From JAKPAM01 sp047601745 (lineage in GTDB: Bacteria; Pseudomonadota; Gammaproteobacteria; Burkholderiales; Burkholderiaceae_E): a stretch of DNA of 64,000 bases. Shown piece after piece: positions 1 through 8,546 of this stretch. The notes beneath the pieces were generated by a model that did not search any database, was not told where the DNA came from, and saw nothing but the letters and a program-made list of their open reading frames with translations. The number at the start of each line of letters is the position of its first letter. The stretch's first letter is position 1. The stretch covers positions 3,844,001-3,908,000 of the forward strand of contig JASGIS010000001.1 of assembly GCA_047601745.1 (NCBI GenBank). The letters are read 5' to 3'. Position numbers and translations under genes: made by a program.

Positions 1-960
1 AAGGTCGCCGGCCACGGCGGCCACGGCGGCGCGTGGAAGATCGCCTACGCGGACTTCGTGACCGCGATGATGGCGTTCTTCCTGCTGATGTGGTTGCTGG
101 GGTCGACGACCCGGGGCGACCTGCAGGGGATCGCCGACTACTTCTCGTCGCCGCTGAAGGTCGCGCTGTCCGGCGGCCGCGGCAGCGGCGACAGCTCGAG
201 CCTGATCGACGGCGGCGGCGCCGACCTGACGCGCACCGTCGGCCAGGTCCGGCGCGGCGACGTCGACGGCCAGAACCGCAACATCAATCTGCAGGCGTTC
301 AAGGCCGAGCAGGCGCGCCGCGAGCGCCAGGAACTGCTGGCGCTGAGCAAGCGCGTCGAGCAGATGCTGCTGTCCAATCCGCGGCTGGCCGAGTTCCGCT
401 CGCAGATCCGGCTCGAGCTGACGCCCGACGGCCTGCGCATCCAGATCGTCGACGAGCAGAACCGGCCGATGTACGACACCGGCAGCGCGATCGTGAAGGA
501 CTACATGCGCGAGCTGCTGCGCAGCATCGGCAAGGTGCTGAACGACGTGCCGAACCGCATCACGATCTCCGGGCATACCGATTCGGCGCAGTACGGCAGC
601 GGCGAGCGCGGTTATTCGAACTGGGAGCTGTCGTCCGACCGCGCGAACGCCGCGCGCCGCGAGCTGGTCGCCGGCGGCATGCAGGAGGCGAAGGTGCTGC
701 GCGTGCTGGGCCTGGCCTCGGCGCTGCCGCTCGATGCCGAGCATCCGGAAGCCGCGGTCAACCGGCGGATCTCGTTGATCGTGATGAACGCCGATGCCGT
801 CGAGCGCACGCTGCGCAGCGACCGGATCGAGCTGCCGGCCGATGCCGACGCCGCGCAGGCGGTCGGCGCCGTCCAGCAGGCGGCCGAGCAGCCGCCGGCC
901 GGCGCGAAGCCCCTTTCGCCGCCGATCGCGCCGATCTCGATCCCGGGGGCGCTGCGATGA
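1..960 (+). CDS. motB: Flagellar motor protein MotB (5' end outside window)
   Basis: Stator subunit that anchors the MotA/MotB proton channel to peptidoglycan. The frame is open from base 1 and already inside the gene: the first residues (ending GGAWKIAYADFVTAMMAFF) are the conserved MotB N-terminus with the proton-binding Asp just before the single membrane helix. The C-terminal half is an OmpA-like peptidoglycan-binding domain (ISGHTDS, then NWELSSDRA and VNRRISLIV). Only a few codons are missing upstream, and motA is expected there. The stop codon overlaps the next start (ATGA). Confidence 0.97.
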   Translation, partial: KVAGHGGHGGAWKIAYADFVTAMMAFFLLMWLLGSTTRGDLQGIADYFSSPLKVALSGGRGSGDSSSLIDGGGADLTRTVGQVRRGDVDGQNRNINLQAFKAEQARRERQELLALSKRVEQMLLSNPRLAEFRSQIRLELTPDGLRIQIVDEQNRPMYDTGSAIVKDYMRELLRSIGKVLNDVPNRITISGHTDSAQYGSGERGYSNWELSSDRANAARRELVAGGMQEAKVLRVLGLASALPLDAEHPEAAVNRRISLIVMNADAVERTLRSDRIELPADADAAQAVGAVQQAAEQPPAGAKPLSPPIAPISIPGALR

Positions 961-1235
961 ACGCGCCGTCGCCCTGGCTGGCCGCCGCCGCCCGGGCGGC
1001 CAGCGAGCAGGCCGAGGTGGCCCGGGCCGCCGCCGAGATCGAGCGATGGCTGAAGCGATCGGGCGGGGCCGGCATCGACGTCGACCGCGTGCTCGAATTC
1101 GTTGCTCGGGTGCGTCTGGGCGCGGCGCTGACCGGCGGCGATCTGGCCGAGATCCTGCTGTCCGGATCGTCGACCCGACAGACGAATGGCGCCGCGGAGC
1201 CGACGTTCGCCGACGGCGCGCGCCGATGCGATTAA
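957..1235 (+). CDS. Small protein of unknown function coupled to motB
   Basis: A 92-residue protein whose ATG overlaps the motB stop, so translational coupling is likely. I do not recognise the family. The first half is Ala/Glu/Arg-rich and looks helical (AAAARAASEQAEVARAAAEI), followed by a short amphipathic stretch and a polar tail. No signal peptide or membrane segment is visible. It takes the place where chemotaxis genes (cheA, cheW and others) stand in many Burkholderiales between motB and flhB, so a motility role is an inference from position only. Codon use is as G+C-rich as in its neighbours. Confidence 0.6.
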   Translation: MNAPSPWLAAAARAASEQAEVARAAAEIERWLKRSGGAGIDVDRVLEFVARVRLGAALTGGDLAEILLSGSSTRQTNGAAEPTFADGARRCD

Positions 1236-1319
1236 GGCCGGCCAAAGTCGCGCTAATCCTCGCTTAAGTGCCCGGTAGGGCCCGGAAGATCCGATTCGAA
1301 CAGATTGTCGAATCAGGTC

Positions 1320-2468
1320 ATGGCCGAAAACGAGCAGAGCAGCGAAGACCGCGACTTGCCAGCCACCGCCAGGCGGTTGCAGAAGGCGGCGCAGGAAGGT
1401 CAGGTTCCGCGATCCCGCGACGTCGGGCACGCGCTGGTGATGGGTGCGGCCGTCGCCGCGTTCGGGTTGATGGGGCCGGCACTGGCCAACAGCGTCGTGC
1501 AGATCGTGCGCACGTCGATGCACTTCACGCCGCGGCAGGTGCACGAGCCCGCGCTGATGGGCGTGCGTCTGTACGAGCACGCGCTCCAGGGAATGGCGGC
1601 CGCGGTGCCGTTGATGGGGCTGCTGGTGCTGGTGGCCGCCGCCGCCTGCCTGATTCCGGGCGGCCTGGTGCTGAGCGGCAAGCCCGTCAAGTTCCAGTTC
1701 TCGCGCCTGAGCCCGGTCAGCGGGATCAAGCGCGTGTTCTCGCGCGAGTCGCTGGTCAACCTGCTGAAGCTGAGCGCGATCTCGGGCGCGATCGGCTGGT
1801 CGGCCTGGCAGTACACGGGCGGCAGCCTGGCGCGCTTCGCCGGACTGGCCGACATGCCGCTGCTGCCGGCGCTGTCGTCGGGCTTCGACACGCTGTCGAC
1901 GGGGCTGGCGATCATGGCCGGCGTGCTGCTGGCGGTGGCGATCGCCGACGTGCCGTGGCAGTGGTTCAACCACCGCCGCCGCCTGAAGATGACGCGCAAG
2001 GAAGTGCGCGACGAGCATAAGGAGACCGAGGGCGACCCGCACATCAAGGCGCGCGTGCGCATGCGCCAGCGCGAGATCGGCCGCGCGCGGATGCTGGCGG
2101 CCGTGCCGTCGGCCGACGCGATCATCACGAACCCGACGCACTATGCGGTCGCGATCCGCTACGACGAGGAGAACTTCGGCGCGCCGCGCGTCGTCGCCAA
2201 GGGCGTCGACCACCTGGCGGTCCGGATCCGCGAGCTGGGCAAGGAGTCCGGCGTGACGATCGTCGAGCTGCCGCCGCTGGCGCGCGCGCTGTACGCGCAC
2301 GTCGAGGTCGACCACGAAGTGCCGGCCGTGCTGTTCTCGGCGGTCGCGCAGGTGCTCGCCTACGTGTTCCACCTGCGTCACTTCGTGCCGGGCCGCGGCC
2401 GGATGCCGCAGGCGCCGACGCAGGTCGACCTGCCTGCCGGCCTCGATCCGCAGGAAGCCGGGCAATGA
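1320..2468 (+). CDS. flhB: Flagellar type III export apparatus protein FlhB
   Basis: Inner-membrane export-gate component that controls the switch from rod/hook to filament substrates through self-cleavage. The 382-residue product has an N-terminal polar segment (ATARRLQKAAQEGQVPRSRD), four membrane segments, and the cytoplasmic autocleavage motif NPTH beginning at residue 271, which matches the family position. The ATG at 1320 is preferred over an upstream TTG at 1305 because the family normally begins MAE; no strong ribosome site separates the two. Its stop overlaps the flhA start by four bases (ATGA), typical of a tightly coupled export-gene pair. Confidence 0.97.
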   Translation: MAENEQSSEDRDLPATARRLQKAAQEGQVPRSRDVGHALVMGAAVAAFGLMGPALANSVVQIVRTSMHFTPRQVHEPALMGVRLYEHALQGMAAAVPLMGLLVLVAAAACLIPGGLVLSGKPVKFQFSRLSPVSGIKRVFSRESLVNLLKLSAISGAIGWSAWQYTGGSLARFAGLADMPLLPALSSGFDTLSTGLAIMAGVLLAVAIADVPWQWFNHRRRLKMTRKEVRDEHKETEGDPHIKARVRMRQREIGRARMLAAVPSADAIITNPTHYAVAIRYDEENFGAPRVVAKGVDHLAVRIRELGKESGVTIVELPPLARALYAHVEVDHEVPAVLFSAVAQVLAYVFHLRHFVPGRGRMPQAPTQVDLPAGLDPQEAGQ

Positions 2469-4588
2469 GCGCCAATCCGTTGTCGAACGCGGCCGCCCCG
2501 GCAGCCGCCGCGCGCGGAATCACGCTGCAGCTCGGCGGCACGCGGATCACGCTGCCGCCGGTCAACATGCTGGCGGTGCCGCTGATCATGGTGCTGATCC
2601 TGGCCATGATGCTGCTGCCGTTGCCGCCGTTCCTGCTGGACGTGCTGTTCACGTTCAACATCGCGCTGGCGCTGGTCGTGCTGCTGGTGTCGACCTATAC
2701 GGTCAAGCCGCTGGATTTCGCGGTGTTTCCGAGCGTGCTGCTGCTGACGACGCTGCTGCGCCTGTCGCTGAACATCGCCTCGACGCGGGCGGTGCTGCTG
2801 CACGGGCATACGGGCACCGACGCGGCCGGCCACGTGATCGAATCGTTCGCGCAGTTCGTCATCGGCGGCAGCTTCGCGGTCGGCATCATCGTGTTCGCGA
2901 TCCTGACCGTGATCAACTTCGTCGTCGTCACGAAGGGCGCCGGCCGGATCGCCGAGGTGTCGGCGCGCTTCGCGCTGGACGCGATGCCCGGCAAGCAGAT
3001 GGCGATCGACGCCGACCTGAGCGCCGGCCTGATCGACCAGATCGAAGCGAAGAAGCGCCGGCAGGAGGTCGGGCAGGAGGCCGACTTCTTCGGTTCGATG
3101 GACGGCGCGTCGAAGTTCGTCCGCGGCGACGCGATCGCCGGCATCCTGATCCTGTTCATCAACATCATCGGCGGGCTGATCATCGGCGTGCTGCAGCACG
3201 ACCTGTCGATGGCGCAGGCGGCCAACAACTACATCCTGCTGGCGATCGGCGACGCGCTGGTCGCGCAGGTGCCGTCGCTGGTGATCTCGGTGGCGGCCGC
3301 GCTGATCGTGTCGCGCGTCGGCAGCGACGACGACGTCGGCCTGCAACTGACCAAGCAGTTGTTCTCGGCGCCGCGCGCGCTGGGCCTGACCGGCGTGGTC
3401 ATCGGCGTGCTGGGCCTGGTGCCGGGCATGCCGCATCTGGCGTTCCTGTCGCTGGCCGCCGGCTGCGGCTATCTCGCCTGGCGGCTGGCCCGGCCGCGCA
3501 GCGCGCCGGCGTCCGCCGACGCCGCACCGGCCAAGGCCGAAGGGCTGCCCGAGGCGAGCTGGGAAGACGTCGCGCCGGTCGACCAGCTCGGCCTGGAGGT
3601 CGGCTACCGGCTGATCGCGCTGGTCGACAAGCAGCAGGGCGGCGACCTGCTGAGCCGGATCAAGGGCGTGCGCAAGAAGTTCGCGCAGGAGGTCGGTTTC
3701 CTGCCGCCGTCGGTGCACATCCGCGACAACCTGGAACTGCGCCCGACCGCTTACCGGGTCACGCTCAAGGGCGTGGTCGTCGGCGAGGGCGAATCGTTCC
3801 CGGGGATGATGCTGGCGATCAATCCGGGCAACGCGGTGCAGGCGCTGCCGGGCACGGCGACGCTCGATCCGGCGTTCGGGCTGCCGGCGACGTGGATCGA
3901 CGCGCGTCATCGCGACGACGCGCAGGCCAACGGTTACACGGTCGTCGACGCGGCGACCGTCGTCGCCACCCACGTCCATCACCTGATGCAGGTCCACGCG
4001 GCGCGCCTGTTCGGCCGCAACGAGGCGCAGCAACTGCTCGAGCACCTGGGCAAGTTCGCGCCGAAGCTGGCCGAGGACGTCGTGCCCAAGCTGATCAGCC
4101 TGTCGGTGTTCCAGCGCGTGCTGCAGAACCTGCTCGAGGAAGGCGTCCACATCCGCGACCTGCGCGGCATCGTCGAGGTGCTGGCCGAGCACGGGGCGCG
4201 CACGCAGGATCCGGCCGAGCTGACGCGCGAGGTGCGCATCGCGCTGGCGCCGTCGATCGTCCAGCAGATCTACGGACCGGTCCGCGAACTGGACGTGATC
4301 GCGATCGAGCCCGGCCTCGAGAACCTGCTGGTCCAGGGCCTGGCGCCCGGGGCGGCCAGCGCGCTCGAGCCCGGGGTCGCCGAATACGTGGCCTCGGCCG
4401 GTGCCGAGGCGGCGCGTGAACAGGAAGAGGCGGGGTTTCCGTCGGTACTGCTGGTTCCGGACCGGATCCGGGTGCCGGTGGCCCGGCTGGTCAAGAAGAG
4501 CGCGCCGAGGCTGCGCGTGATCGGGCACTCGGAAGTGCCGGAAAGCCTGTCGATCCGGATTGATCGGGTTATCGGAGAAATGAAATGA
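2465..4588 (+). CDS. flhA: Flagellar type III export gate protein FlhA
   Basis: Forms the export-gate ring that receives chaperone-substrate complexes and couples proton flow to export. The 707-residue length fits the family. The N-terminal half (about residues 30-330) is strongly hydrophobic with several membrane helices and contains the conserved LLRLSLNIASTRAVLL and GRIAEVSARFALDAMPGKQM segments; the cytoplasmic half carries the usual DNLELRPTAYRV and YGPVRELDVI stretches. It overlaps flhB at its start and flhF at its end (ATGA, 4585-4588), so flhB-flhA-flhF should be one transcript. Confidence 0.98.
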   Translation: MSANPLSNAAAPAAAARGITLQLGGTRITLPPVNMLAVPLIMVLILAMMLLPLPPFLLDVLFTFNIALALVVLLVSTYTVKPLDFAVFPSVLLLTTLLRLSLNIASTRAVLLHGHTGTDAAGHVIESFAQFVIGGSFAVGIIVFAILTVINFVVVTKGAGRIAEVSARFALDAMPGKQMAIDADLSAGLIDQIEAKKRRQEVGQEADFFGSMDGASKFVRGDAIAGILILFINIIGGLIIGVLQHDLSMAQAANNYILLAIGDALVAQVPSLVISVAAALIVSRVGSDDDVGLQLTKQLFSAPRALGLTGVVIGVLGLVPGMPHLAFLSLAAGCGYLAWRLARPRSAPASADAAPAKAEGLPEASWEDVAPVDQLGLEVGYRLIALVDKQQGGDLLSRIKGVRKKFAQEVGFLPPSVHIRDNLELRPTAYRVTLKGVVVGEGESFPGMMLAINPGNAVQALPGTATLDPAFGLPATWIDARHRDDAQANGYTVVDAATVVATHVHHLMQVHAARLFGRNEAQQLLEHLGKFAPKLAEDVVPKLISLSVFQRVLQNLLEEGVHIRDLRGIVEVLAEHGARTQDPAELTREVRIALAPSIVQQIYGPVRELDVIAIEPGLENLLVQGLAPGAASALEPGVAEYVASAGAEAAREQEEAGFPSVLLVPDRIRVPVARLVKKSAPRLRVIGHSEVPESLSIRIDRVIGEMK

Positions 4589-6621
4589 ATGTGAAGCGCT
4601 TTTTCGCTCGGACCTCGCGTGAGGCGATGGCTCGGATCCGGGCCGAACTCGGCGAGGACGCCGTCGTGTTGAAGACCCGCAAGGTGAACAACGGGGTCGA
4701 GATCATGGCGATGGCCGACGGCGGCGAGATCGATGACGGACAGGCGCTGGCCGTCGCGCCGATGCGAACCGGCGCGGACGCCGGCGCCGCGCGCGAGGCG
4801 GCGGTGCCGCGGCCGGCGGCGCGCGGCCGCGCGCCGTTCGAGCAGCGGGTGGCCGAGGATCGCGGCGACGCCGTCGCGGCGGCGGCCGGATCGGCGGGGC
4901 AGGGCGCAGCGCCCGCCAAGCCGATGAGCACGCTGACGTTCCAGCAGTTCGTCCGTGACCGGCTCGCGCTGCGCAAGGCCGATGGGCGCGGGGCGGCTCG
5001 CGATCGGGGCGAGGAGCCGCACCTGGTCAGCGTCGCCGATACCGGCTTCGAGCCGTCCGACGATGATGCCGGTACCGGGCTGCTCGTCCATCCGGCCGTC
5101 GCGCCGTCCCGCCCGGCCGCGCACCGCGCGGATCGCGCGCCGATCAGCAACATGCACGCCGAGCCGGTGGCACGGTCCAGCGTGCCGCCGATGCGGGCAG
5201 GCGCGATGCCGGTGCCCCCGCAGGCGATGCCGATCCCGTCGTCGCAGGTGATGTCGGCCGGCGAGCCGGCGCCGGCCGCGAGCTCGGTCGCCGGGGCGAT
5301 GGCCGCGCCGGAAATGCCGGTGGCTGCCGCGATGCCGCCGGTGTCGGCGGCGCCGGTCGCGTCCGCGATGGGCGTGCCGCCGATGGGCATGTCGCCGATG
5401 GGCATGTCGCCGATGGCGGCCATGGTGCCTGCGGTCCCGGCCGCGGCCTCCGTTCCCGGCGCGACCGCCGTTCCCACTGTAGCCGGCATCCCCGCTGTAG
5501 CCGTCCCCACTGCGGCCGCCGTTTCCGGTGCAATTGCCACCCCCGCGATGCTCACGACGCCCGCGATGCCGGCCGCCGCGTCGATGCTGGTGGCCGCCTC
5601 GCCGGCCGGCGAGCCGTCCGTGCCGTCGCTGGTCGACATGCTGCGCCCGTCGACGCCGGTGCCCGGCGCCGAAGTGCTGTCGCAGCTTCGCGAGATGCGC
5701 GGCCTGATCTCGAGCCAGTTGTCGTCGCTGGCCATGCATACCGACCTGCAGCGCGATCCGGTGCGCACGCAGTTGCTGCGCAGCCTGCTCGGCTACGGTT
5801 TCTCGCCGCTGCTGGTCCGCAAGCTGATCGCCCGGCTGCCGTCCGACTACGGCGAGTCGCAGGCCCGGGACTGGGCGGCCTCGTCGCTGGCGCGCCTGGT
5901 CCGCGTCGTCGAGTCCGGTCAGACGCTGCTCGACAAGGGCGGCATCTACGCGATGACCGGCCCGACCGGCGTCGGCAAGACGACGACGACCGCCAAGATC
6001 GCCGCGCAGTTCGCCTTGCGTCACGGTGTCGGTTCCATCGGTCTGCTGACCGTGGATGCGTACCGGATCGGCGCCCAGGATCAACTGCGTACGTTCGGCC
6101 GCCTGCTGGGCGTGCCCGTTCACGTCGTGCACGACGCGACCGGACTGGCGGAATTCATGAACATCTTCATGAACAAGAAACTGGTGCTGATCGATACGGT
6201 CGGCGTCGGGCAGCGCGACGAGCGCGTCAGCGGTCTGCTGGCGTCGCTGGCGTCGGCCTCGATCAAGCGGCTGCTGGTGCTCAATGCCGCGGCGCAGGTC
6301 GAGACGCTGGACGACGTGGTGCGCGCGTACCGCGCCGATGCGCGGACCGGCGTCATCGTGTCCAAGCTCGACGAGGCGGTCAAGCTCGGCGGCGTCGCCG
6401 ATTGCCTGATCCGTCATCGGCTGCCGCTGGCCGGGATGGCGGACGGCCAGCGCGTGCCCGAAGACTGGCATTTCCCGGATCCGGCCGAGCTGGTACGCCG
6501 CGCGATGACGCTGCCGGCCAACCCGATCTTCGACCTCGACGACAACGAGATGACGCTGCTGCTCGACGCGGCGGCCGGGCGTCCGGCGTCGGCGGCCGCG
6601 AATGGAGCGCTCGGTGTTTGA
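4585..6621 (+). CDS. flhF: Flagellar biosynthesis GTPase FlhF
   Basis: SRP-type GTPase that sets the site and number of polar flagella. The N-terminus (MNVKRFFARTSREAMARIRAE) is the family's basic B region. Residues from about 45 to 350 are a low-complexity linker rich in Ala, Pro and Met with short repeats such as GMSPMGMSPM, making the protein (678 aa) clearly longer than typical FlhF. The C-terminal NG domain is intact: P-loop GPTGVGKT from residue 459, VDAYRIGAQDQL, and the G3 motif DTVG at 537. It overlaps flhG by 20 bases. Confidence 0.95.
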   Translation: MNVKRFFARTSREAMARIRAELGEDAVVLKTRKVNNGVEIMAMADGGEIDDGQALAVAPMRTGADAGAAREAAVPRPAARGRAPFEQRVAEDRGDAVAAAAGSAGQGAAPAKPMSTLTFQQFVRDRLALRKADGRGAARDRGEEPHLVSVADTGFEPSDDDAGTGLLVHPAVAPSRPAAHRADRAPISNMHAEPVARSSVPPMRAGAMPVPPQAMPIPSSQVMSAGEPAPAASSVAGAMAAPEMPVAAAMPPVSAAPVASAMGVPPMGMSPMGMSPMAAMVPAVPAAASVPGATAVPTVAGIPAVAVPTAAAVSGAIATPAMLTTPAMPAAASMLVAASPAGEPSVPSLVDMLRPSTPVPGAEVLSQLREMRGLISSQLSSLAMHTDLQRDPVRTQLLRSLLGYGFSPLLVRKLIARLPSDYGESQARDWAASSLARLVRVVESGQTLLDKGGIYAMTGPTGVGKTTTTAKIAAQFALRHGVGSIGLLTVDAYRIGAQDQLRTFGRLLGVPVHVVHDATGLAEFMNIFMNKKLVLIDTVGVGQRDERVSGLLASLASASIKRLLVLNAAAQVETLDDVVRAYRADARTGVIVSKLDEAVKLGGVADCLIRHRLPLAGMADGQRVPEDWHFPDPAELVRRAMTLPANPIFDLDDNEMTLLLDAAAGRPASAAANGALGV

Positions 6622-7432
6622 ATCCAAGCTCGACCAGGCGGCGGGACTGCGCCGGCTGTTCGCGCAGCGCAACGTCCGCGTCCTGCCGCTGATCAGCCTG
6701 GACGGCGGCGGCGACCAGATCGGCTTCGTCGTCAACCTGGCGGCGGCGCTGGCGCAACTGGGCCAGCGTACGCTGCTGCTCGACGCCGAGCGCGGGCACG
6801 TGGCGCCGCTGCTCGGGCTGCGCGCGCGCTACGACCTGATCCATCTGCTCAGCGGCGATTGCCGGTTCAAGCAGGTGGCGCTGCAGGCGCGCGACGGCTT
6901 CTGGGTCATGCCCGCGGTGCGCGGCCTGGCCGACGTGGCGCGCCGCAACGCGCCGGCGCAGGATCTGTTCGCCGGGTTCGGCAACCTGCCCGAAGGCTTC
7001 GATACGGTGCTGGCCTACGCGCCGGCGCCGGTGCTGGTCCCGCTGCTGAGCGGCCGCGCGCAGGATCTGACGCTGATCAGCGGCACCGAAGCCTGGCAGG
7101 TCGCGCAGATCTACGGGCAGATCAAGGCCTTGCACACCAGCTACGGCATCCGCCGCTTCCGGCTCGTCTATTGCCGGGCCGCGTCGCCGGCGGCGGCCGC
7201 GACCGCGCACGAACGCCTGGCCAGCGCGTCGGGCCGCTTCCTGGGCGTCGACGTGATGTTCTGCGGCGTCGTCGAGGACGGACGTGAACTGGCGGCGGCC
7301 GAACGCAGCGGCACTTCGGTGTTCAGCGTATCGGCCGACAGCGATGCGGCACGCGCGTTCCGGCGGATCGCGACGCTGTCGTTGGACTGGCCGCTGCCCG
7401 TGTTCGCCGGACAGGCGGACTCGGTGCACTGA
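6602..7432 (+). CDS. flhG: MinD-like flagellar number regulator FlhG, with degenerate Walker A
   Basis: In other bacteria FlhG (FleN) is a MinD/ParA-type ATPase that restrains FlhF and limits flagellar number. Position after flhF, length (276 aa), the N-terminal DQAAGLRRLF element and the NLAAALAQLGQRTLLLDAE segment identify it. The deviant Walker A loop, normally KGGxGK(T/S), is replaced here by LDGGGDQIG with neither lysine present, so ATP binding is doubtful. The C-terminal half still matches the MinD fold (LISGTEAW, IKALHTSYGIRRFRLV). Start ATG lies inside the end of flhF. Identity is secure by context; activity is uncertain. Confidence 0.88.
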   Translation: MERSVFESKLDQAAGLRRLFAQRNVRVLPLISLDGGGDQIGFVVNLAAALAQLGQRTLLLDAERGHVAPLLGLRARYDLIHLLSGDCRFKQVALQARDGFWVMPAVRGLADVARRNAPAQDLFAGFGNLPEGFDTVLAYAPAPVLVPLLSGRAQDLTLISGTEAWQVAQIYGQIKALHTSYGIRRFRLVYCRAASPAAAATAHERLASASGRFLGVDVMFCGVVEDGRELAAAERSGTSVFSVSADSDAARAFRRIATLSLDWPLPVFAGQADSVH

Positions 7433-7451
7433 ACGGAGACGGAACACCCTT

Positions 7452-8168
7452 ATGTATACCGCGCAAGGAACGCTGAGCCGGGAAAGCGTGATCGCCCAGT
7501 ACGGGCCGATGGTCAGGCGGGTGGCGGGGCAGATGATCGCGAGGCTGCCGGCCAACGTGGAGATGGACGATCTGGTGCAGGCCGGCATGATCGGTCTGTT
7601 CGACGCGCTGAGCCGATATGAAGCCAACATGGGCGCCCAGTTCGAGACCTTCGCGATGCAACGCGTGCGCGGCGCGATGCTCGACGAGTTGCGCGGCGCC
7701 GACTGGCTGCCGCGGTCGGTCCGCAAGAACCAGCGCAGCATCGAGAAGGCGATCCACAAGCTCGAGCAGGGCCTCGGGCGCCCGCCCAACGAAACGGAGA
7801 TCGCCGCCGACCTGGGCCTGTCGCTGACCGACTACCAGCAGATGCTGGCCGACACCCGCGGCGGCCAGTTGATCTATCTGGAGGACGCCGGTGCCCACGA
7901 GGGCGACGAGGACTATCTGGACCGGCACGTGCGATCGGCCGATCCGGATCCGCTCGAAACCCTGCGCGACCGGCGTTTCCGCAACGCGCTGGTCGCGGCG
8001 ATCAAGGATCTGCCCGAGCGCGAGCAACTGGTGATGAGCATGTACTACGAGCAGGACCTGCACCTGCGCGAGATCGGCGAGGTGCTCGGCGTGACCGAAT
8101 CGCGCATCTCGCAACTGCACAGCCAGGCGGTGGCGCGGCTGCGGACCAAGCTCAAGGCGTGGATCTAG
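7452..8168 (+). CDS. fliA: RNA polymerase sigma-28 factor FliA
   Basis: Sigma factor for late flagellar genes, held by FlgM until the hook is complete. The product (238 aa) has the sigma region 2 sequence EMDDLVQAGMIGLFDAL followed by FETFAMQRVRGAMLDELR, region 3, and a region 4 helix-turn-helix (LREIGEVLGVTESRISQLHS). The ATG at 7452 is preceded by GGAG at a slightly long distance; a longer frame open upstream overlaps flhG and was not used. It is last in the flhBAFG-fliA group and is followed by a hairpin terminator. Its anti-sigma factor gene flgM lies 1.2 kb away. Confidence 0.97.
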   Translation: MYTAQGTLSRESVIAQYGPMVRRVAGQMIARLPANVEMDDLVQAGMIGLFDALSRYEANMGAQFETFAMQRVRGAMLDELRGADWLPRSVRKNQRSIEKAIHKLEQGLGRPPNETEIAADLGLSLTDYQQMLADTRGGQLIYLEDAGAHEGDEDYLDRHVRSADPDPLETLRDRRFRNALVAAIKDLPEREQLVMSMYYEQDLHLREIGEVLGVTESRISQLHSQAVARLRTKLKAWI

Positions 8169-8172
8169 GATT

Positions 8173-8200
8173 GACGGACGGACGGACGGACGGACGGACG
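8173..8200 (+). repeat. GACG tetranucleotide repeat, 7 copies
   Basis: Seven uninterrupted copies of GACG start a few bases after the fliA stop and lie before the terminator hairpin. The tract is outside any recognised coding region, so a change in copy number would alter only the untranslated tail of the fliA transcript. Confidence 0.9.
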
Positions 8201-8221
8201 GCCGGTCGTCGCTCGATCGTG

Positions 8222-8248
8222 AAGGCCGCCCGCGAGGGCGGCCTTTGT
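8222..8248 (+). terminator. Intrinsic terminator-like hairpin after fliA
   Basis: A perfect 10-bp stem (AAGGCCGCCC at 8222-8231, GGGCGGCCTT at 8236-8245) with a GCGA loop, ending in a short run of T (TTTGT). The T tract is weak, but position after the last gene of the flh-fliA group supports a terminator. It separates the flagellar transcript from the toxin-antitoxin pair. Confidence 0.7.
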
Positions 8249-8266
8249 CATGATGGTCGGCAAGGC

Positions 8267-8282
8267 GTATAAACACGTATAC
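8267..8282. promoter_or_regulatory. Inverted repeat, candidate antitoxin operator
   Basis: GTATA (8267-8271) and TATAC (8278-8282) form an inverted repeat 25 bp before the antitoxin ATG in an AT-rich patch that also offers TATAAA as a -10 box. Ribbon-helix-helix antitoxins normally bind short palindromes over their own promoter, so autoregulation is inferred. Confidence 0.45.
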
Positions 8283-8306
8283 ACACAAACACCGGATAAA
8301 GCCCTC

Positions 8307-8546
8307 ATGAGCACAGTCCGCTGGAACATCGCCGTGTCGTCGGATACGGATCAATCCGTCCGCATGTTTCTCGCCTCGCAGGGCGGAGGTCGCAAGGGCG
8401 ATCTGTCCCGTTTCATCGAAGAGGCGGTGCGTACTTATATCTTCGAACGCGCCGTCGAGCAGGCCAAGGCGGCAAATGCCGGCGTCAGTGAGGCCGATCT
8501 GACCGCCATCGTGGCTGAAGCTGTTCAATGGGCCCGTGAGCGCTGA
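8307..8546 (+). CDS. Ribbon-helix-helix antitoxin of a PIN toxin pair
   Basis: A 79-residue protein beginning STVRWNIAVSSDTDQSVR, an N-terminal beta strand plus helix typical of ribbon-helix-helix DNA-binding proteins, followed by GDLSRFIEEAVRTYIFER. It should neutralise the downstream PIN protein and repress the pair. The ATG at 8307 was preferred over one at 8250, which sits in the terminator/operator region. Its TGA overlaps the toxin ATG (TGATG, 8544-8548), the usual coupling in such pairs. It is inserted between fliA and flgN, unrelated to flagellar function. Confidence 0.85.
   Translation: MSTVRWNIAVSSDTDQSVRMFLASQGGGRKGDLSRFIEEAVRTYIFERAVEQAKAANAGVSEADLTAIVAEAVQWARER

Noticed and set aside
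33..956. Upstream extension of the 92-residue gene through motB
   Set aside because: That stretch is motB in another frame and gives an Arg/Pro-rich peptide; the ATG at 957 overlaps the motB stop as expected for coupling.
2378..4528. Long antisense frame across flhA
   Set aside because: Low-complexity Arg/Gln/His/Asp translation, mirror of the flhA codons; no ribosome site or domain.
4270..6735. Long antisense frame across flhF
   Set aside because: Its composition reflects the repeat linker of flhF read backwards; no family resemblance.
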